Positions 1 to 11,179 of a stretch of DNA of 64,000 bases are shown one piece after another. Every line of letters starts with the position of its first letter. Positions within the stretch are counted from its first letter, which is position 1. Source of the stretch: Trichobilharzia regenti (taxonomy: Eukaryota; Platyhelminthes; Trematoda; Strigeidida; Schistosomatidae); contig OX235264.1 of the NCBI GenBank assembly GCA_944472135.2, positions 92,824,319 to 92,888,318 of the forward strand, written 5' to 3'. Below the pieces are notes generated by a model. It searched no databases, was not told the origin of the DNA, and saw nothing but the letters and a program-made list of their open reading frames with translations. Made by a program: the position numbers and the translations under genes.

Positions 1-534
1 AATGTTCTTGAGTTATTGTGATTTGTTTTGTCTCATTTAATTAACCAAAAGTCCACAAACGTGTATTCTTAGTACTCAGTAGACACCTTTGATGAAAATT
101 GCGCTTGTGTACATTGTTGAGGAATTCATTGATTGATATTATGCTTTGATGTGAATCTGACTAGCCACCCTATCTCTTTTCCAGCATAATTCTTTGTTTG
201 TTATTGACAATCAGTCCTATGAGTACGTGAATGCAATGAAAAACTGCTTCTCTAGAGTTTCTGCGTTATGACTTCACTGTCACTAGTTTGTAATGCTTCA
301 TGAATAAATTTCTTTGGATAAACGTTCACGATAAGATACCTTTCAACTATCTGAACATAACCTTCTTGTTGATGATTAGACTTCCGTGGTAATTCTTGAG
401 GCAAAAACTATGACAGTGCAAGCATTAACCAGTTAATATTCACTTCCTGTGGATAGTTTCCTGAAATGTGCCATCATTTTTTCTTCTGTGTTAAAATCTA
501 GATAGTTAGACTGGTTATTACAGCTATATGATAA
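1..534. other. AT-rich non-coding stretch
   Basis: I see no coding similarity, structured RNA or recognisable repeat here. The stretch ends where RTE 3' sequence begins. Confidence 0.5.
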
Positions 535-1592
535 TTCCATGAGGCGGGTGATCCACAATCGGAAACTCAGTGAAGGCTTTCAAGTGAAAATGAGAGTAAG
601 GCAAGATTGTCTGCCTACTATCACTGATGACATTTCTAATTCTGGTTAAGTAGACTGTGCAGAAGACGGGGGATGGGGAGTGAGAAAACAGGAATACGCT
701 TCAATGATCGATAAGAAGGTTTTAAAAGATTTGAATTTCGCGCGTGTATGATTTATGTCCAATGTCATATAAACTCGAAGACTTTCAGGCGAAAACCAAT
801 AAACTGGCTGAAGAAGCAGCGAAGTGGAGACAGGACTTCAGATGAACATAGAGAAAACTGTGGAGGTGATGAAGATAACCGGTCAATCCACTAACAACAA
901 GCGCCAATCATTATCACAATGAATAAAATTGAAAGAGGTAACTCTCTTCGTTGAAATAGGAAGCATAGTTTCAACTACAGGCGACAGTGCACCTGAAGAT
1001 GTCAAAGCCAGCCAGGCGGAATCGGACAGTTAACACAGATCTTCATCACTCCAAAATCAGTTTGGAGACCTTCTGCACTCCACCGGAGCATAAACAGCAC
1101 AAATAGGAATTTCTACAGATACGCCAAATCGGTCAGCCCTTCTGTGTGTATCAGGAACTTGACCAGCGCGTCACTAAAAGCACTCACAAAAGCCAGTCAC
1201 TGCATTTTATCAACAGCTGTCTTCTCTGACTCAATACAGAAGATAAGATGAACTATCAGAAGGCATTAGCAAGAAAGAACACTGAAAACGAACTGACCAA
1301 GGATATATTGTTCAAGAAATTTGTAGAAGAAAGTGGAGATGGATAGAACACACACTGAGGAAACCGTTTAATAACATCGCTCCCCAGACGAGAGCTCGAG
1401 TGGGGAAAGATAAGTTGGGTTTGTGTCTGAGAGTGACATGGAAGAGATCCTGTGAGCAGAGAGGTGAAAGCTAATGGGCGAATTCGATGTCAGCTTAAGT
1501 GAACCTCCAAGAACTGGACAAAGAGAAGATGTGCCGTTGAAGTGGTATGTTCCACTCGGAACCCAAGAGGACAACAATATAAATAATTAGGG
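535..1592 (+). mobile_element. RTE-type retrotransposon, old 5'-truncated 3' end
   Basis: The plus strand follows the RT-to-C-terminal order of the other RTE copies in the window. Nucleotide similarity runs from the region around the RT palm (VRQ-like and SHKLED-like stretches, many stops) to the final 'valine-glutamate-...-TRNPRGQ' type ending, then a short AT-rich tail at about 1580-1592. No frame is open for more than a few tens of codons, so it is an old dead copy. The minus-strand ORF across 1368-1577 is an antisense shadow. The next repeat (S2) abuts its 3' end directly. Confidence 0.7.
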
Positions 1593-1892
1593 ATGAGGCA
1601 GTAACTCAACGAAGAAGACATTGCGAAGTGGTCGCGCTATGTCTTGAAGTGGCAGAAGTTAGAATTCAAGAACCCTTGGATCGAGCCCCAATGGCTCAAT
1701 GGTCTACGAGCTCGTTAGCCCTGTAACTAGAAGGTCCTGAACTCGAACCCCGGCGGTAGGTGCGTACTGATGAAGAGTCCCCAGCTAGGACGAAATAGCT
1801 GTCCAATACTCCCAGGTTTTCCAATGGTTCTCTAACTGATATCAGCTCATGATGAAACCCTTCATGCAATCAAACATAATCCCTACAAAACC
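1593..1892 (+). repeat. S2 repeat (tRNA-like head with degenerate hammerhead-like motif)
   Basis: It matches the S2 copies at 39608-40010 and, inverted, 49875-50310. The tRNA-like box A (TGGCTCAATGG) lies near 1690 and box B (CTCGAACCC) near 1742. Downstream, CTGATGA, GTCC...GGAC and GAAA occur in hammerhead order near 1766-1812. However, AGA is inserted between the core and helix II, so catalysis is doubtful. The 3' end reads as an inverted version of the family's 5' end. Confidence 0.65.
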
Positions 1893-1895
1893 ACT

Positions 1896-2090
1896 GTACG
1901 TCGGTGGCACAGTGGTTAGGACTCTCGCCCACCATGCACATGGTCCAGGGTTCGATCCTCTGCCAACGCACGCCTGATATTAATGGTCAGCCTGCAAAAT
2001 TTGGGCTACCGATATCACATGCTGAAAATTCCATACATCTTCCAAAATGTACAACGTGGAATCAAGCTGTAATAAAAAAGTAAAAAAAAT
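1896..2090 (+). repeat. S1 tRNA-like SINE
   Basis: It begins ACGTCGGTGGCACAGTGG (box A TGGCACAGTGG) and has box B GGTTCGATCC about 40 nt later. The head can pair CGTCGG with a CCGACG-type 3' strand as a tRNA acceptor stem would, and GACCATG/CATGGTC-like arms form an anticodon-like hairpin. A non-tRNA body ending GGAATCAAGCTGTAAT and an A-rich tail follow. Five more copies occur in the window. The tRNA-like fold is not a functional tRNA, because no normal anticodon loop is present. Confidence 0.75.
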
Positions 2091-2880
2091 AACAATAAAA
2101 AATAAAATAACTTTCATAATTCACCGTTAATTCAGTGTGAAGATAAACTTTAATAAGTTAGAGGACTGTACACATTCAGTAGGACAATGTTGACTTAAGT
2201 TTCGTAAATATTAAAAGCCCTGTTTAGCAAGGCCAGTTTACAGTCTCGGAGTTGATGTTCACTTATAGTTTCAAAATCACCTTACATACAGCTACTCTGA
2301 TCTATCAAGTATCCATATTCTTACAAATAATAAGGTTTTACCTTATTCATTTCAAGTAGTTATCTGTGGATATGGTAGTTTTAGCATAAAACAGCACTTG
2401 TTTTCAGGTCATTAAGGACTTGTATTATGCATAAGCAATACAGCCATGCATTCATTCAAATGTACTTCATTATTATATTTAATAAATAATTCTGAAGTTT
2501 ATGTGATACATACTGTTTTTTTGAAAAGAGAGAAAGAAAAGGCGACACTTATATAAGGACAAATAAGTATGTGATCAATATTATCTATTCAAATATTTTG
2601 GTCCATTTAAAGGCGCCCTGTTTAAATCACTGAGCTACTTAAATATCATATCCACTAGAATATATTGTATTTATTCCCTTTCATATTTGTTTTATTCATA
2701 GAATTGTCAGAATGATTCACAGTCTTTGCTGGAGCATAATTTCAAATAAGTTTCTTCTCCTTATCGCTACGTATTTTTCGTAGGAAATAGAGGAAGAATA
2801 TTGTGAAGTAGTATTGCAGCATGCTCCGGATGGGATGATATTATTTTAAGCGATAGATTTATTATTTATTTATTTATTTA
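2091..2880. other. AT-rich non-coding stretch
   Basis: Nothing recognisable. It ends in a short ATTT microsatellite at about 2861-2884 that abuts the 3' end of the next RTE. Confidence 0.5.
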
Positions 2881-2884
2881 TTAT

Positions 2885-4745
2885 TATTCCCTTAGGTTCC
2901 GAATGGAATATATGGCTTTAACGACACATCTCCACTTTCTCCCAATCTCTGCTATCCTCTTCACCTGGATCCACGATCTCCCAAAGATTTTCATTTCCCC
3001 CTCCCCAAGCGATCTCCCCACTTAACACCCTCGTTCGCCAGCGTTTCCTACAATCTGTAGATACCTTTCCTTCCTTCCCAACCTTTTGTAATAATTTGCG
3101 TGATAAAATCTGCCGCAGTCTCTGGGTCCGTTTTCAGTGCTTCAGGGAAATTCTATCTGGTTCTACTGCCTTACCAGCCTTCGATAGCTTGGTCGCATTC
3201 AGAATTTCTGCTTTCGTTGGAGGTTTAGTGTCTATTGGCAGGCAGTTCTGTGCGTGCGTTTGGTGGTATTTGTGGGCGAGTTTCAGGTCATAGTTGATTC
3301 AAAAGTCTTTTAAAATAATCAGCCCATTGTTTGATTTGTTTGTTCTCCTTGATGATCAGATTTTCTTGAGCATCCTTTATTGGTTTCATCATCTGAGTTG
3401 GTTTCTTCCCGGATAGTGACCTGGTCATTAGATCTAATGTCTTGAGATCTCTTTTACCTGTGGTTTGTTCTGATTCAGTTGCTATTGTGTTGTAGAATTG
3501 TCTTTTGTCTTTCATACCACTTTTCTTTACCGCTTTATTCAGTGCAGCGCACATTGAACTCATATTATCCTTCTGTTACCCATCTTTGCATTGAGTCATC
3601 TTCTCTTTCACCATCCTCTTCTCTCTTCTCTTATTAGCTTCCAGATATCCGTTGAGAGCCATTCTTTGTCGTGTCCCTCCTTTCTCCCTAGAACATTAGT
3701 ACACGTTTCCTTGAACATCAGCTTCGGAGAGTTCCAATGTTCTTCGACGCAGGTTTCCTTGGTGATACCACATAGCGTCTCGGACTATTCCCTGATCTAA
3801 TCTGTAGTGAAGGTATCCCTTGTAGTTTTGTCCTTCAGTTTCTGAATTTTGAACTTGAATTCCAGTGGCCTTTCTCCATTTCTTTTTCATGGATTTCGGC
3901 TTCACCTTGAAGGTTCCTTGAACTAGATGATGGTCTGAGCCCAAATCTGCTCATCTTCTCGACTTTGTATCCATCGGGGTGAGTCTCCACTTCCTTAAGA
4001 TTGAGATAAAATCTATATGGTTTTTGTGGTGTATCTGCCGGCGAAATCCATGTTGCTTTGTGCGTATCTTTGTGCTTGTACACGTTGTCTCCAATGACCA
4101 AATCATTGAAATCAGAGAAGTCTGAGAATAATTCTCCGTTCTTATTCCTTTCACCGAGTGAGAGCCTCTTGATCCATGATAAGTTTTCCCTCAGTATTAT
4201 CTGCTCCCAGTTCGACCGACGTTCATATCGCCCGTGAGGATTTTGATGTCACCATTTGGAATGTTGTCTATAACTGTTTGTATTTGTCGGTAAAAATTTT
4301 CCTTCTCTTTTTCCGCGTTGTTTGTAGGTGCGTAGTACTGAATAATTGCGACGTTCCTTCCCTCCTTTTGAGTTGAATCTTGCTGTCATGATCATGGATG
4401 TTATTGGTTCCCAGTGCATTAGGGCATTGGCTATCGCTGAAGTCGTCAATATAGCCACTCCCTCAGTGTGATCGTGGTTGCTGCCTGGGTGACCAGACTG
4501 GAGTAGATTACTGACTCTTCAGTTGACAATTTTGATAATTCGCATCCATTCCATCCGCTCTCGCAGATACCCAGCACTTATAGGCCATATATTCGCACTT
4601 TGTTGGCTACCTGGGCAGTCTTCCCAGCCAGCCTCGTACATTGTATGGACATTCCACATCTCCATTCTTATTCTTGCTTTCATTGAGAGAAGACAGAACG
4701 GCTGGCTGACTGGCTTCTCAAAAGCTTTCACCAGCCTACTGTGTC
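2885..4745 (-). mobile_element. RTE-alpha copy with large internal deletion
   Basis: On the minus strand, 4745 to about 3840 decodes in pieces as an APE-type endonuclease. It has a degenerate WNVHTMYEAG start, a region aligning with MSP-ALMQWEPI, and a VKEVETHPDGYKVEKMSR-like stretch. Then 3563-3288 encodes the region before RT (NKAVKKSGMKDKRQFYN, SLSGKKPTQ, IKQWADYFKRLLNQ), followed by degenerate residues equivalent to GKAAGPDGIPLEA. At about 3040-3060 the sequence jumps straight to the element's 3' end (2885-3040). The RT palm with its catalytic aspartates is therefore deleted. Dead copy. Confidence 0.8.
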
Positions 4746-4884
4746 ATTTCCACCCTCCGATCCCAGTGAACAATAAGATCGTTCTTTGTACCGTATGATA
4801 TTATATATATATATATTGCTATTTTGCCTGAAAATGCTGGATAAAGAGAGAATACATCATGCGAAAAATTACGCTGCGAATTCT

Positions 4885-4942
4885 ATGCATAACGTAGATG
4901 TTTTGTCCAGAATAAAACTATTGCTATCATTACTTTTGAACA
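4885..4942 (+). repeat. CR1-type 3' tail
   Basis: GTCCAGAATAAAACTATTGC followed by TATCATTAC resembles the tails at 62800-62840 and 63940-63970. Only the extreme 3' end is recognisable. Confidence 0.4.
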
Positions 4943-4944
4943 AA

Positions 4945-5278
4945 TAAGTTGACAGAAGAGGGTAGAAGGAAAGGCAAGAACTCAGGTGAATATTGAGAAG
5001 ACAGAGGTTTCAAAGATACCTAAACAACAACAACAAGCATCAACCACTGTCAGTTGCAGACAGTCGGCAGTGATAAGGATGTCAAAACCCTGGCACGATA
5101 AGAAAAGCACAGACACACACACATTCATCAATCTGGGATACGTTTAGAAATCTTCTGCATTCTGCATCACAGTGAAAAACAACATTCAGATTTTCAACAT
5201 TAATTTAAAATCCCTGATTTTACAGGGTTCAGAGACTTGGTGTGTCAAGAAAAACATTTCCAACAGGCTACTACAGTG
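4945..5278 (+). mobile_element. RTE 3' fragment
   Basis: The order of similarity (GRTQVNIEKTEVSKIP..QQQ, then the segment equivalent to NTFINLKSIWKSS and VSQFF..) matches the RTE C-terminal third on the plus strand. It has multiple stops and is cut at 5278 by an S2 repeat. Confidence 0.6.
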
Positions 5279-5385
5279 AGGAGTTCGAACCCCGGTGGTA
5301 AGTGCATACTACTGATTAGGAGTAAACTATGATGAAACAGATATCTAGTAATCTGTGTGGCTTGTTTTCAATGGCTATCGAAATG
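5279..5385 (+). repeat. S2 repeat, partial
   Basis: It starts just upstream of box B (GAGTTCGAACCCCGGTGG) and continues through a degenerate hammerhead-like region (CTACTGATTAGGAGTAAACT...GATGAAACAG). It runs into the 3' end of the minus-strand RTE at 5386. Confidence 0.55.
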
Positions 5386-5391
5386 ATATTA

Positions 5392-5959
5392 TTATTGTTC
5401 CCTTGGGTTCCTAGTGGAACATAGGGCTTCAACTGCACGTCTCAACTTGCCACTTCTGTCTTTTGCTGTACTTTTCACCTGCATCCATGTTAGTCCATAC
5501 TCTTTCAACTCCTCTTCACACGACCTCCTCCATGTCACCCTTGGACGTCCCACACGCCGCTTCCCTTCCGGCTTCCACTGGAACAATGGCCTGACGCGCG
5601 CGCGATGTCACCAACCGGCCTGCTCAACGAGTGTCCAATCCATCTCCACTTTCTCCTGCATATTTGTTTGGTGATCGGTTCTTGCTTTGTTTGTTCCTAT
5701 AGTTTCTTGTTGGTGATTCCTCCGGCCAGCCATCTGATCTTCAGTATAGATCCAGCGAAGACAGTTGTTGGTTGATGAAGGTCTGAAACAGGCTGTTGGA
5801 AACATTCTTTTTGACCCGCCCGCCAAGTTTCTGATCCGTATAGAAGAACTGACTGATTTGAAGTTTGTATTGAAAGTCCGACTGGATTTTGTTGTTGATC
5901 CTGAGTGACGAAGATTTCCAGATTGATTTCAGGCTGATGAATGTGTTTCTTGCCTTCAC
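5392..5959 (-). pseudogene. RTE-alpha C-terminal domain
   Basis: It encodes ARNTFISLKSIWKSSSLRIN, then a basic region that ends GKRRVGRPRVTWRRSCEEEL and STRNPREQ. The function of this basic C-terminus in RTE elements is not firmly known; RNA binding is a guess. It is in two frames with a break at about 5600. A closely similar C-terminus occurs on the plus strand at 35543-36129. Confidence 0.75.
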
Positions 5960-5978
5960 GATTCTCGATTTGACATCC

Positions 5979-6664
5979 TCATCCGTTTCTCCTGTAGTTG
6001 AGGCAATGCTCTCTCGATAAGTGAATGAAGTAACTAACCTCTTTCAAATCCCTCCCGTTGATGGTGATTGACGTTGGATGTTGTTGCTGTTGTTGGTTGG
6101 TTATTTTCATAACCTCTGTCTTGTCTATGTTCAGTTGGAGTCCTGTCTTCTCTGACTGCTTCTTCGACCAGTTTGTCTTTTTCTCTTGTAAGTCTTCGAT
6201 TTCGTGTGACATCAAGCATAAGTCATCCACGCGCGAACTCCACGTCTTCTAGGTTCTTCACGTCGGTCCAGGATATTCCTGTCCTGTTTCCCGTTTCCCA
6301 CTGTCTGACGCATAATGCAGTCAGTCCACCACAATTAGGAATATCATCGCCGGTGATAATAAGCACCCTTGTCTGACTCCTGTGTTTACTCCAAACGCCT
6401 CGCTGAGTTTCCCGTTGTGGATCACTTGACATTTCCCGTCGTCGCACAGCTGTTGAATAGGGTTGATGAATATTTGGGGCACTGTACGCCGTAGTACTCG
6501 AGTAATTTCCAAATTACTTCACGATCAACGCTGTCAAAGGCCTTACCGAAGTCTATAAAGTTGAGGTAGACGTTTGATTGCCATTCCATGCTTTGTTCTG
6601 TGATGATGATGCGTAGAGTTGCAATTTGGTCAGAACATGATTTGCCTGACTTTCCTGAATCCAC
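5979..6664 (-). pseudogene. RTE-alpha RT palm and thumb (frameshifted)
   Basis: Pieces in different frames show LNFIDFGKAFDSVDRE (motif A with the first catalytic Asp), NTGVRQGCLLSP (motif B), and LEDVEFA.. followed in another frame by DDLCLMSHEIEDLQ. The normal FADD motif C is therefore split by a frameshift near 6225-6235. NIDKTEVMKITNQQQQQ follows. Polymerase activity is not possible without repair of the frame. Confidence 0.8.
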
Positions 6665-7515
6665 CTTGTTCTGGTCGGAGTTCTGTATCCAGTGTGTCCT
6701 TTATTCTCTCCAGGATGATGCGACTCAGGATTTTACTTGGTGTCGATAGGAGCATGATTCCTTGCCAGTCCTTGCAGGGTCCTAAGTCTCCCTTCTTTGG
6801 TAGTTTCACGAGGTAACCTTTCCTCCAGTCAGTAGGCACCTTTCCCTCTTTCCAGACATTTTGCAATAGTAGAGCCAACATTTCTGCTGTCGTCTCTGGG
6901 TACACTATCACTGCTTCAAGGGGTATTCCATCTGGTCCGGCTGCTTTTCCAGCTTTCAGAAGCTTGATTGAATTCAAGACTTCAGCTCTCGTTGGAGGAT
7001 TGGTGTCAACTTGCAGTTGTGTGCGCGCTGTTGTTGGTATTTCTGGACGGGTTGCAGGTGGTGGTTGGTTCAGGAGTCCTTTGACGTGATCCGCCCATTG
7101 TTTAATCCGTCTTTCTTCCTTGGTAATTGGGTTCCCTTGGCTTTCTTTTATAGGTTTCACTTGTGTTGATCTCTTCCCGGATAGAGATTTGGTTATCTGA
7201 TGTAATGTCCTCAGATACCTTTTGCCTGCTGCCTTTTCAGCTTCAGTGGCCAGGTTGTTGTAGAATTGTCGTTTGTCCTTCCTAGCACTCTTCTTCACTT
7301 CTTTGTTCAGTATTATGTACGTTGAGCTCAGCGTCTTTTTCTCTTGCCCGTCTTTGCATTGAATAATTTTCTTTTTCATCATTCTCCTTTCTTCTATTAA
7401 CTTCCAAGTGTCCATTGAGAGCCATTCCTTGTCTTACCTTTTCTTTCTTCTTTAAACCGTTGAACATGTTTCGTTGAAAATCACCTTCAGAGAGTTCCAA
7501 TGTTCTTCCATGCAT
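6630..7515 (-). pseudogene. RTE-alpha linker and N-terminal RT region
   Basis: A 261-residue open stretch (7415-6630) runs from MDTWKLIEERRMMKKK through SLSGKRSTQVKPIKE and ADHVKGLLNQ to the RT fingers motif AGKAAGPDGIPLEAV. It then reads DWRKGYLVKLPKKGD and LLSTPSKILSRIILERIKD, as far as RPEQGGFRK. The upstream part (7515-7282) is in another frame. RT motifs 0-2 are present. Continuity to the palm is lost by a frameshift at about 6640. Confidence 0.85.
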
Positions 7516-7527
7516 GATTTTTCATTA

Positions 7528-8475
7528 TTAAGATAATATAAGATAAGGTAAGCTTTATTCCAAATCAGTACTTGTGATACAGAATGGAATTCTCAGCAAT
7601 TTACCACAATATTGCATCCAGTTAGTACATTAACAATAAATATAGTTCTACATAGATTAAAGTTATCTCAGTCAGTTTTGACAACAACATATTGGCATGT
7701 CGGTAGCAAAGCCAAAAAAAGAACAGTGTTTGGAGGTGTTAGAAAAGTAGATACTACTAGCATATTTACTGGCGTAAGCAATAGCAAAATGGTCAAGGTA
7801 TACAGAGTGTGAAAGAACGAACAAGAAATTTTTAAGTAGAGTTTGTAACAAAAATGAATACAGAAAGAGAGAAAAAAAGGTATAGAGAAAACGTTGTACC
7901 TGTAAATGATGTGACTTGGAAAGACGAGATCCATTTGTTCTACTGACTATTTAATAAGTTAAAGGTTTCCCGCCTAACGCTTTCTTTATCGCACAGAACT
8001 CGAGCTAGGTAGGGTATGGATGAGTTTATGTACTTGCTAGTGCGGGCATATAGTTTCCTATATAGGCTTCTGGTTTTCCCTGAAGAGATACATGGGGAGA
8101 GTTGTAAAATGCAGAGGGTGTTGTGAGTCCGATAAAATGGTTTTTGCCCATTTTTCACATGAGTCCATGTGCCTGTCCACCAGAATATTAACAAGCTGGC
8201 TAAGTGGCAAACTGCTTACCCTGATGACAACCTTTAACATCCTACGTAATAAGGTAAAGTCTTTCTTCAATAGCCCAGGAAAGACTAAGGGGGAACAATA
8301 GAGAATAATAGGCAGAATAGGAAAGTTAACAAATTGTAGGAGTAAGGGTTGGGTTACACCAGAAAGACTTAACTTCTTGATGTAGAAGGTAAGACGGAAT
8401 ATTTTCTTGGAAATCGTCAAGATATGAGACGACCAGGAAAGATCAGAAGATAGAGTGACGCCTAGGTATTTAACT
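7528..8475 (-). mobile_element. CR1-type non-LTR element, 3' end inserted in RTE
   Basis: The minus strand from 8475 encodes a CR1/Jockey-type RT C-terminus (KKIFRLTFYIKKLSLSG, ILYCSPLVFPGLLKKDFTLL, then DRHMDSCEKWAKTILSDSQH) in one 120-residue frame. A 3' UTR follows (7960-7560), ending with a polyadenylation-like GGAATAAAGC-type sequence and a TTATC/TTATA tail. The same 3' UTR occurs at 36815-37200 (+) and 48735-49150 (-). RTE endonuclease and linker sequence resume on either side, so the CR1 is the younger insertion. No clear target duplication is visible. Confidence 0.85.
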
Positions 8476-9370
8476 TGATGTCACGTAGTGTTTCCTGCTT
8501 TGCTCTGACAGTTGCAGTGAAAGTGTCTTTGTGGTTGTGTCCTTCAGTTCTTGAGTGTTGAACTTGCATTGTGACCTATCCCCAGCTATCCTCGAGGCTT
8601 TTAGTTTCACATTGAAAGTCCCTTGTACTAGATAGTGGTCTGAACCCACATCTGCTCCTCTTCTCGATCTTGTGTCCAGTAGGCTCCGTCTCCACTTTCT
8701 TGAAATTGAGATGAAGTCTATTTGATTCTTGATGTTTCCATCTGGTGAAATCCATGTCATCTTGTGTATATCCTTGTGTTTGAACACACTGCCACAAATC
8801 ACCAAATCATTGAAGGCGGAGAAGTCTGAGAAGAGTTCACCATTGTCGTGCATTTCACCGAGGGCCTCACGACCCATGGTGAGTTCTCTTCCTGTGTTGT
8901 CTCCTCCCAGCTTCGCATTCATGTCGCCCATCAGGATTTTGATATCGCCATTTAAGACGTTGTCCATTATTGCTTGTAGTTGTCTGTAGAACGCCTCCTT
9001 CTTCTCTTGTTCTTAGACGTTTGTAGGCGCATAACATTGAATGACTGTAACTTTCCTTCCTTTTGAGTTGAACCTGGCTGTCATTATCCTGGAGGAGATT
9101 GGTTCCCACTGCATGAGAGCTTTGGTTGCTGTTGGTGACATCATGATGACCACTTCCTCGGTGTGCTCATGGTTGTCCTCTAGGTGGCCGGAATAGATTA
9201 CTGTCTCTCCAGTAGGTGGTTGGCACTTTCCAGTTCCGTTCCATCTGCTTTCGCAGATTCCCAACACTTCTATTCTGTACCTTCTCATTTCAGCTGCTAT
9301 CTGGGCAGCCTTTCCACTTTCGGACATTGTGCGAACATTCCAGGTACCCATCATTATTTTTGCTTTCATC
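8476..9370 (-). pseudogene. RTE-alpha APE-like endonuclease domain (broken)
   Basis: This domain nicks target DNA for target-primed reverse transcription. Recognisable stretches in order are GTWNVRTMSESGKAAQIAAE, LGICESRWNGTG (the catalytic-glutamate region), VIYSGHLEDNHEHTE and ALMQWEPISSRIMTARF. Next come IQCYAPTNV, ILMGDMNAKLGGDNTG (the DxNA motif), ITKMTWISPDG-like (written MTWISPDG) and VGSDHYLVQG (the SDH motif). A stop or frameshift near 9015 separates the first half from the second (8967-8470). The key APE motifs N, E, DxN and SDH are all visible. The C-terminal side ends where CR1 sequence begins at about 8475. Confidence 0.85.
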
Positions 9371-9631
9371 GAAAGAAGGCACATCGGCTGACTGGCTTCC
9401 CGAAGGCTTTCACCAGCCTGCGTCATTTCACACTCCCGATTACAGCGAAAAATAAGGTTACTGTTTAAATGTTTAGAATTTCTAATATATCTGTGCATAG
9501 AAGTTTCTGTAGTGTATTTTTTAAGTTTTGGGGGTGAAGTTGCTAGCACCACGCCCAAACCCTCTCTCTTTATCCGGGCTTGGGACCGGCTAGAAAACTA
9601 GCGAGCAAGTAGTCTAGACGAGGTTATCTAA

Positions 9632-9636
<5 letters not shown>

Positions 9637-9674
<38 letters not shown>
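9637..9674. repeat. (TA)n microsatellite
   Basis: An uninterrupted TA run lies just upstream of the RTE 5' leader. Confidence 0.95.
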
Positions 9675-9676
<2 letters not shown>

Positions 9677-10335
9677 CTAGTCAATTCCCTACAAACTAAT
9701 TCTTGAAAGTAATAGTAAGTAAGTAACAGCCATTATATCAATGCACTCGCCCTTCTGTCCATGTAATAATCCTTGAGAGAATAATAATTTGATGTTTAAG
9801 CACGAGATGTATTCTTTTCTTGACTAACCGACTATACATTTCGTTCTACGTGGTAACTTATAACACAAATTATCAATGTGTGTAAGATATTTGCAGTCTA
9901 TGCTATATTACCCCGCTAAAGATATTCTGATGTGTAGGTCACATTAAATATTGATAGTCATTAGACGGTTTCATGATTGATTTACGTCATGCAGACAAAC
10001 AAGTTTAAACAATCATCTATAAATAACAGCTCACATTTCTTACTTGATTCTGGTTAGTACGTAAGATAAAATAAGCACAAGTGACAGTAACAGTGAAATA
10101 TGTGACATTCCATTCACAAGTAGCAAAAGCTTAACAGATACATTTTATGGAGTTTGAAACTGTAACTTTATTCATTCTTATCTTCTTGGGAATACTGCTA
10201 TCCATTGCGGTATATATCAATCCAATTGATGAGTTCCAATTGGGAAGAAATCCGCATCTTTGATTCCAATGCTAACCATCACTGGGATCAGAATATCCTC
10301 GACAATGTAGAATACAGCTGATAACTAATGCTGTA
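9675..10335. other. non-coding stretch
   Basis: I see no supported feature between the TA microsatellite and the PLE terminal repeat. Confidence 0.45.
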
Positions 10336-10339
10336 TCAA

Positions 10340-11160
10340 AAGGAGAAGACGTTCAGCAAAGAGACTCATTTTGGCGAATTCATTCACATAGCTGCACAAT
10401 CGAATCTATATACAATTATTATTTTGTGTGTGTACATGAGGTTTGCCAAGTTTACATAATTAATCAATATAATACAAGAATGATCTAATATAGAAACAAG
10501 GTTAGTTAGATAGCAACTAAAGTAAGATTGAGTTAGTAAGCCAGATGACGCAATATAACTGACTAAAATATTTCAACTCAGGTCAGGATAGCAACACAAG
10601 TAATTACAGGTAGAGACTAAGTAGAGGTCGGGTAGAGAATAATGCCATTTAAACTAGGACTGAAACTGAGCAAATAAACTGGATGACGTCACATAAATGA
10701 CTAGAAATTGAGCTTTGGTCAAGTCAGCAAGAATGGTAACAATTGGATTATCAGCAATAAATTGTGCTCGAAACGTGGTCATCAGTAAACATAACTGTAT
10801 AACACTGTGAGACTTTATCAAAACGAAAATTTAACCACAATCGAATTATACTCTACCACAGTGCACAAGTTTTATTCTTATATCAAAGTAACAATGGTAG
10901 TGAGGTGTAGAAATTAAATCGAGTGAGGATGTAGAGGACAAGAAAGTTGAAAATGTAAAATATTACAGTTGAGAAGACAAAATAAAACTAACGAAGAGAC
11001 AGAAAGAAAGAAAGAAATAGATTTTACGTGTAGGGTATTGGGACAAATTACGTCCATTGCAAGTGTAGTGATTGAACGAACGTTTTCTGTATCCAGAGTT
11101 CAGGCCTTAGCAAGGAAAATGCCATTGCTTCTGCAGTGTGAAGATGTTAGACTGGTACAC
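10340..11160 (-). repeat. PLE pLTR, inverted relative to the body
   Basis: It aligns in reverse complement with 12560-12996 and in the same orientation with 20480-21150. The open frame that can be read across 10969-11217 mirrors the one across 12507-12737 and arises from this inverted repeat, so it is not a gene. The segment includes a GAAAG repeat at about 11002-11016. Confidence 0.85.
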
Positions 11161-11179
11161 GTTTTCATCAGAAACGAAA

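Larger units (their letters stand above)
5386..9620 (-). mobile_element. RTE-alpha retrotransposon, nearly full length, split by CR1
   Basis: Read on the minus strand it gives, in order: a 5' leader (about 9620-9370), the APE endonuclease (9370-8476), an unrelated CR1 3' end (8475-7528), the RT (7515-5980) and the C-terminal domain ending TRNPREQ (5960-5386), then an ATA-rich tail. This is the expected single-ORF layout of RTE elements. Several frameshifts and stops separate the pieces, so it is dead. It is the most complete copy for this family and is useful as an internal reference. Confidence 0.9.

Noticed and set aside
10740..10800. GAAACGTGGTCATCAG in the PLE pLTR as the 3' half of a hammerhead
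   Set aside because: The matching CTGANGA half is not present upstream in any of the pLTR copies.
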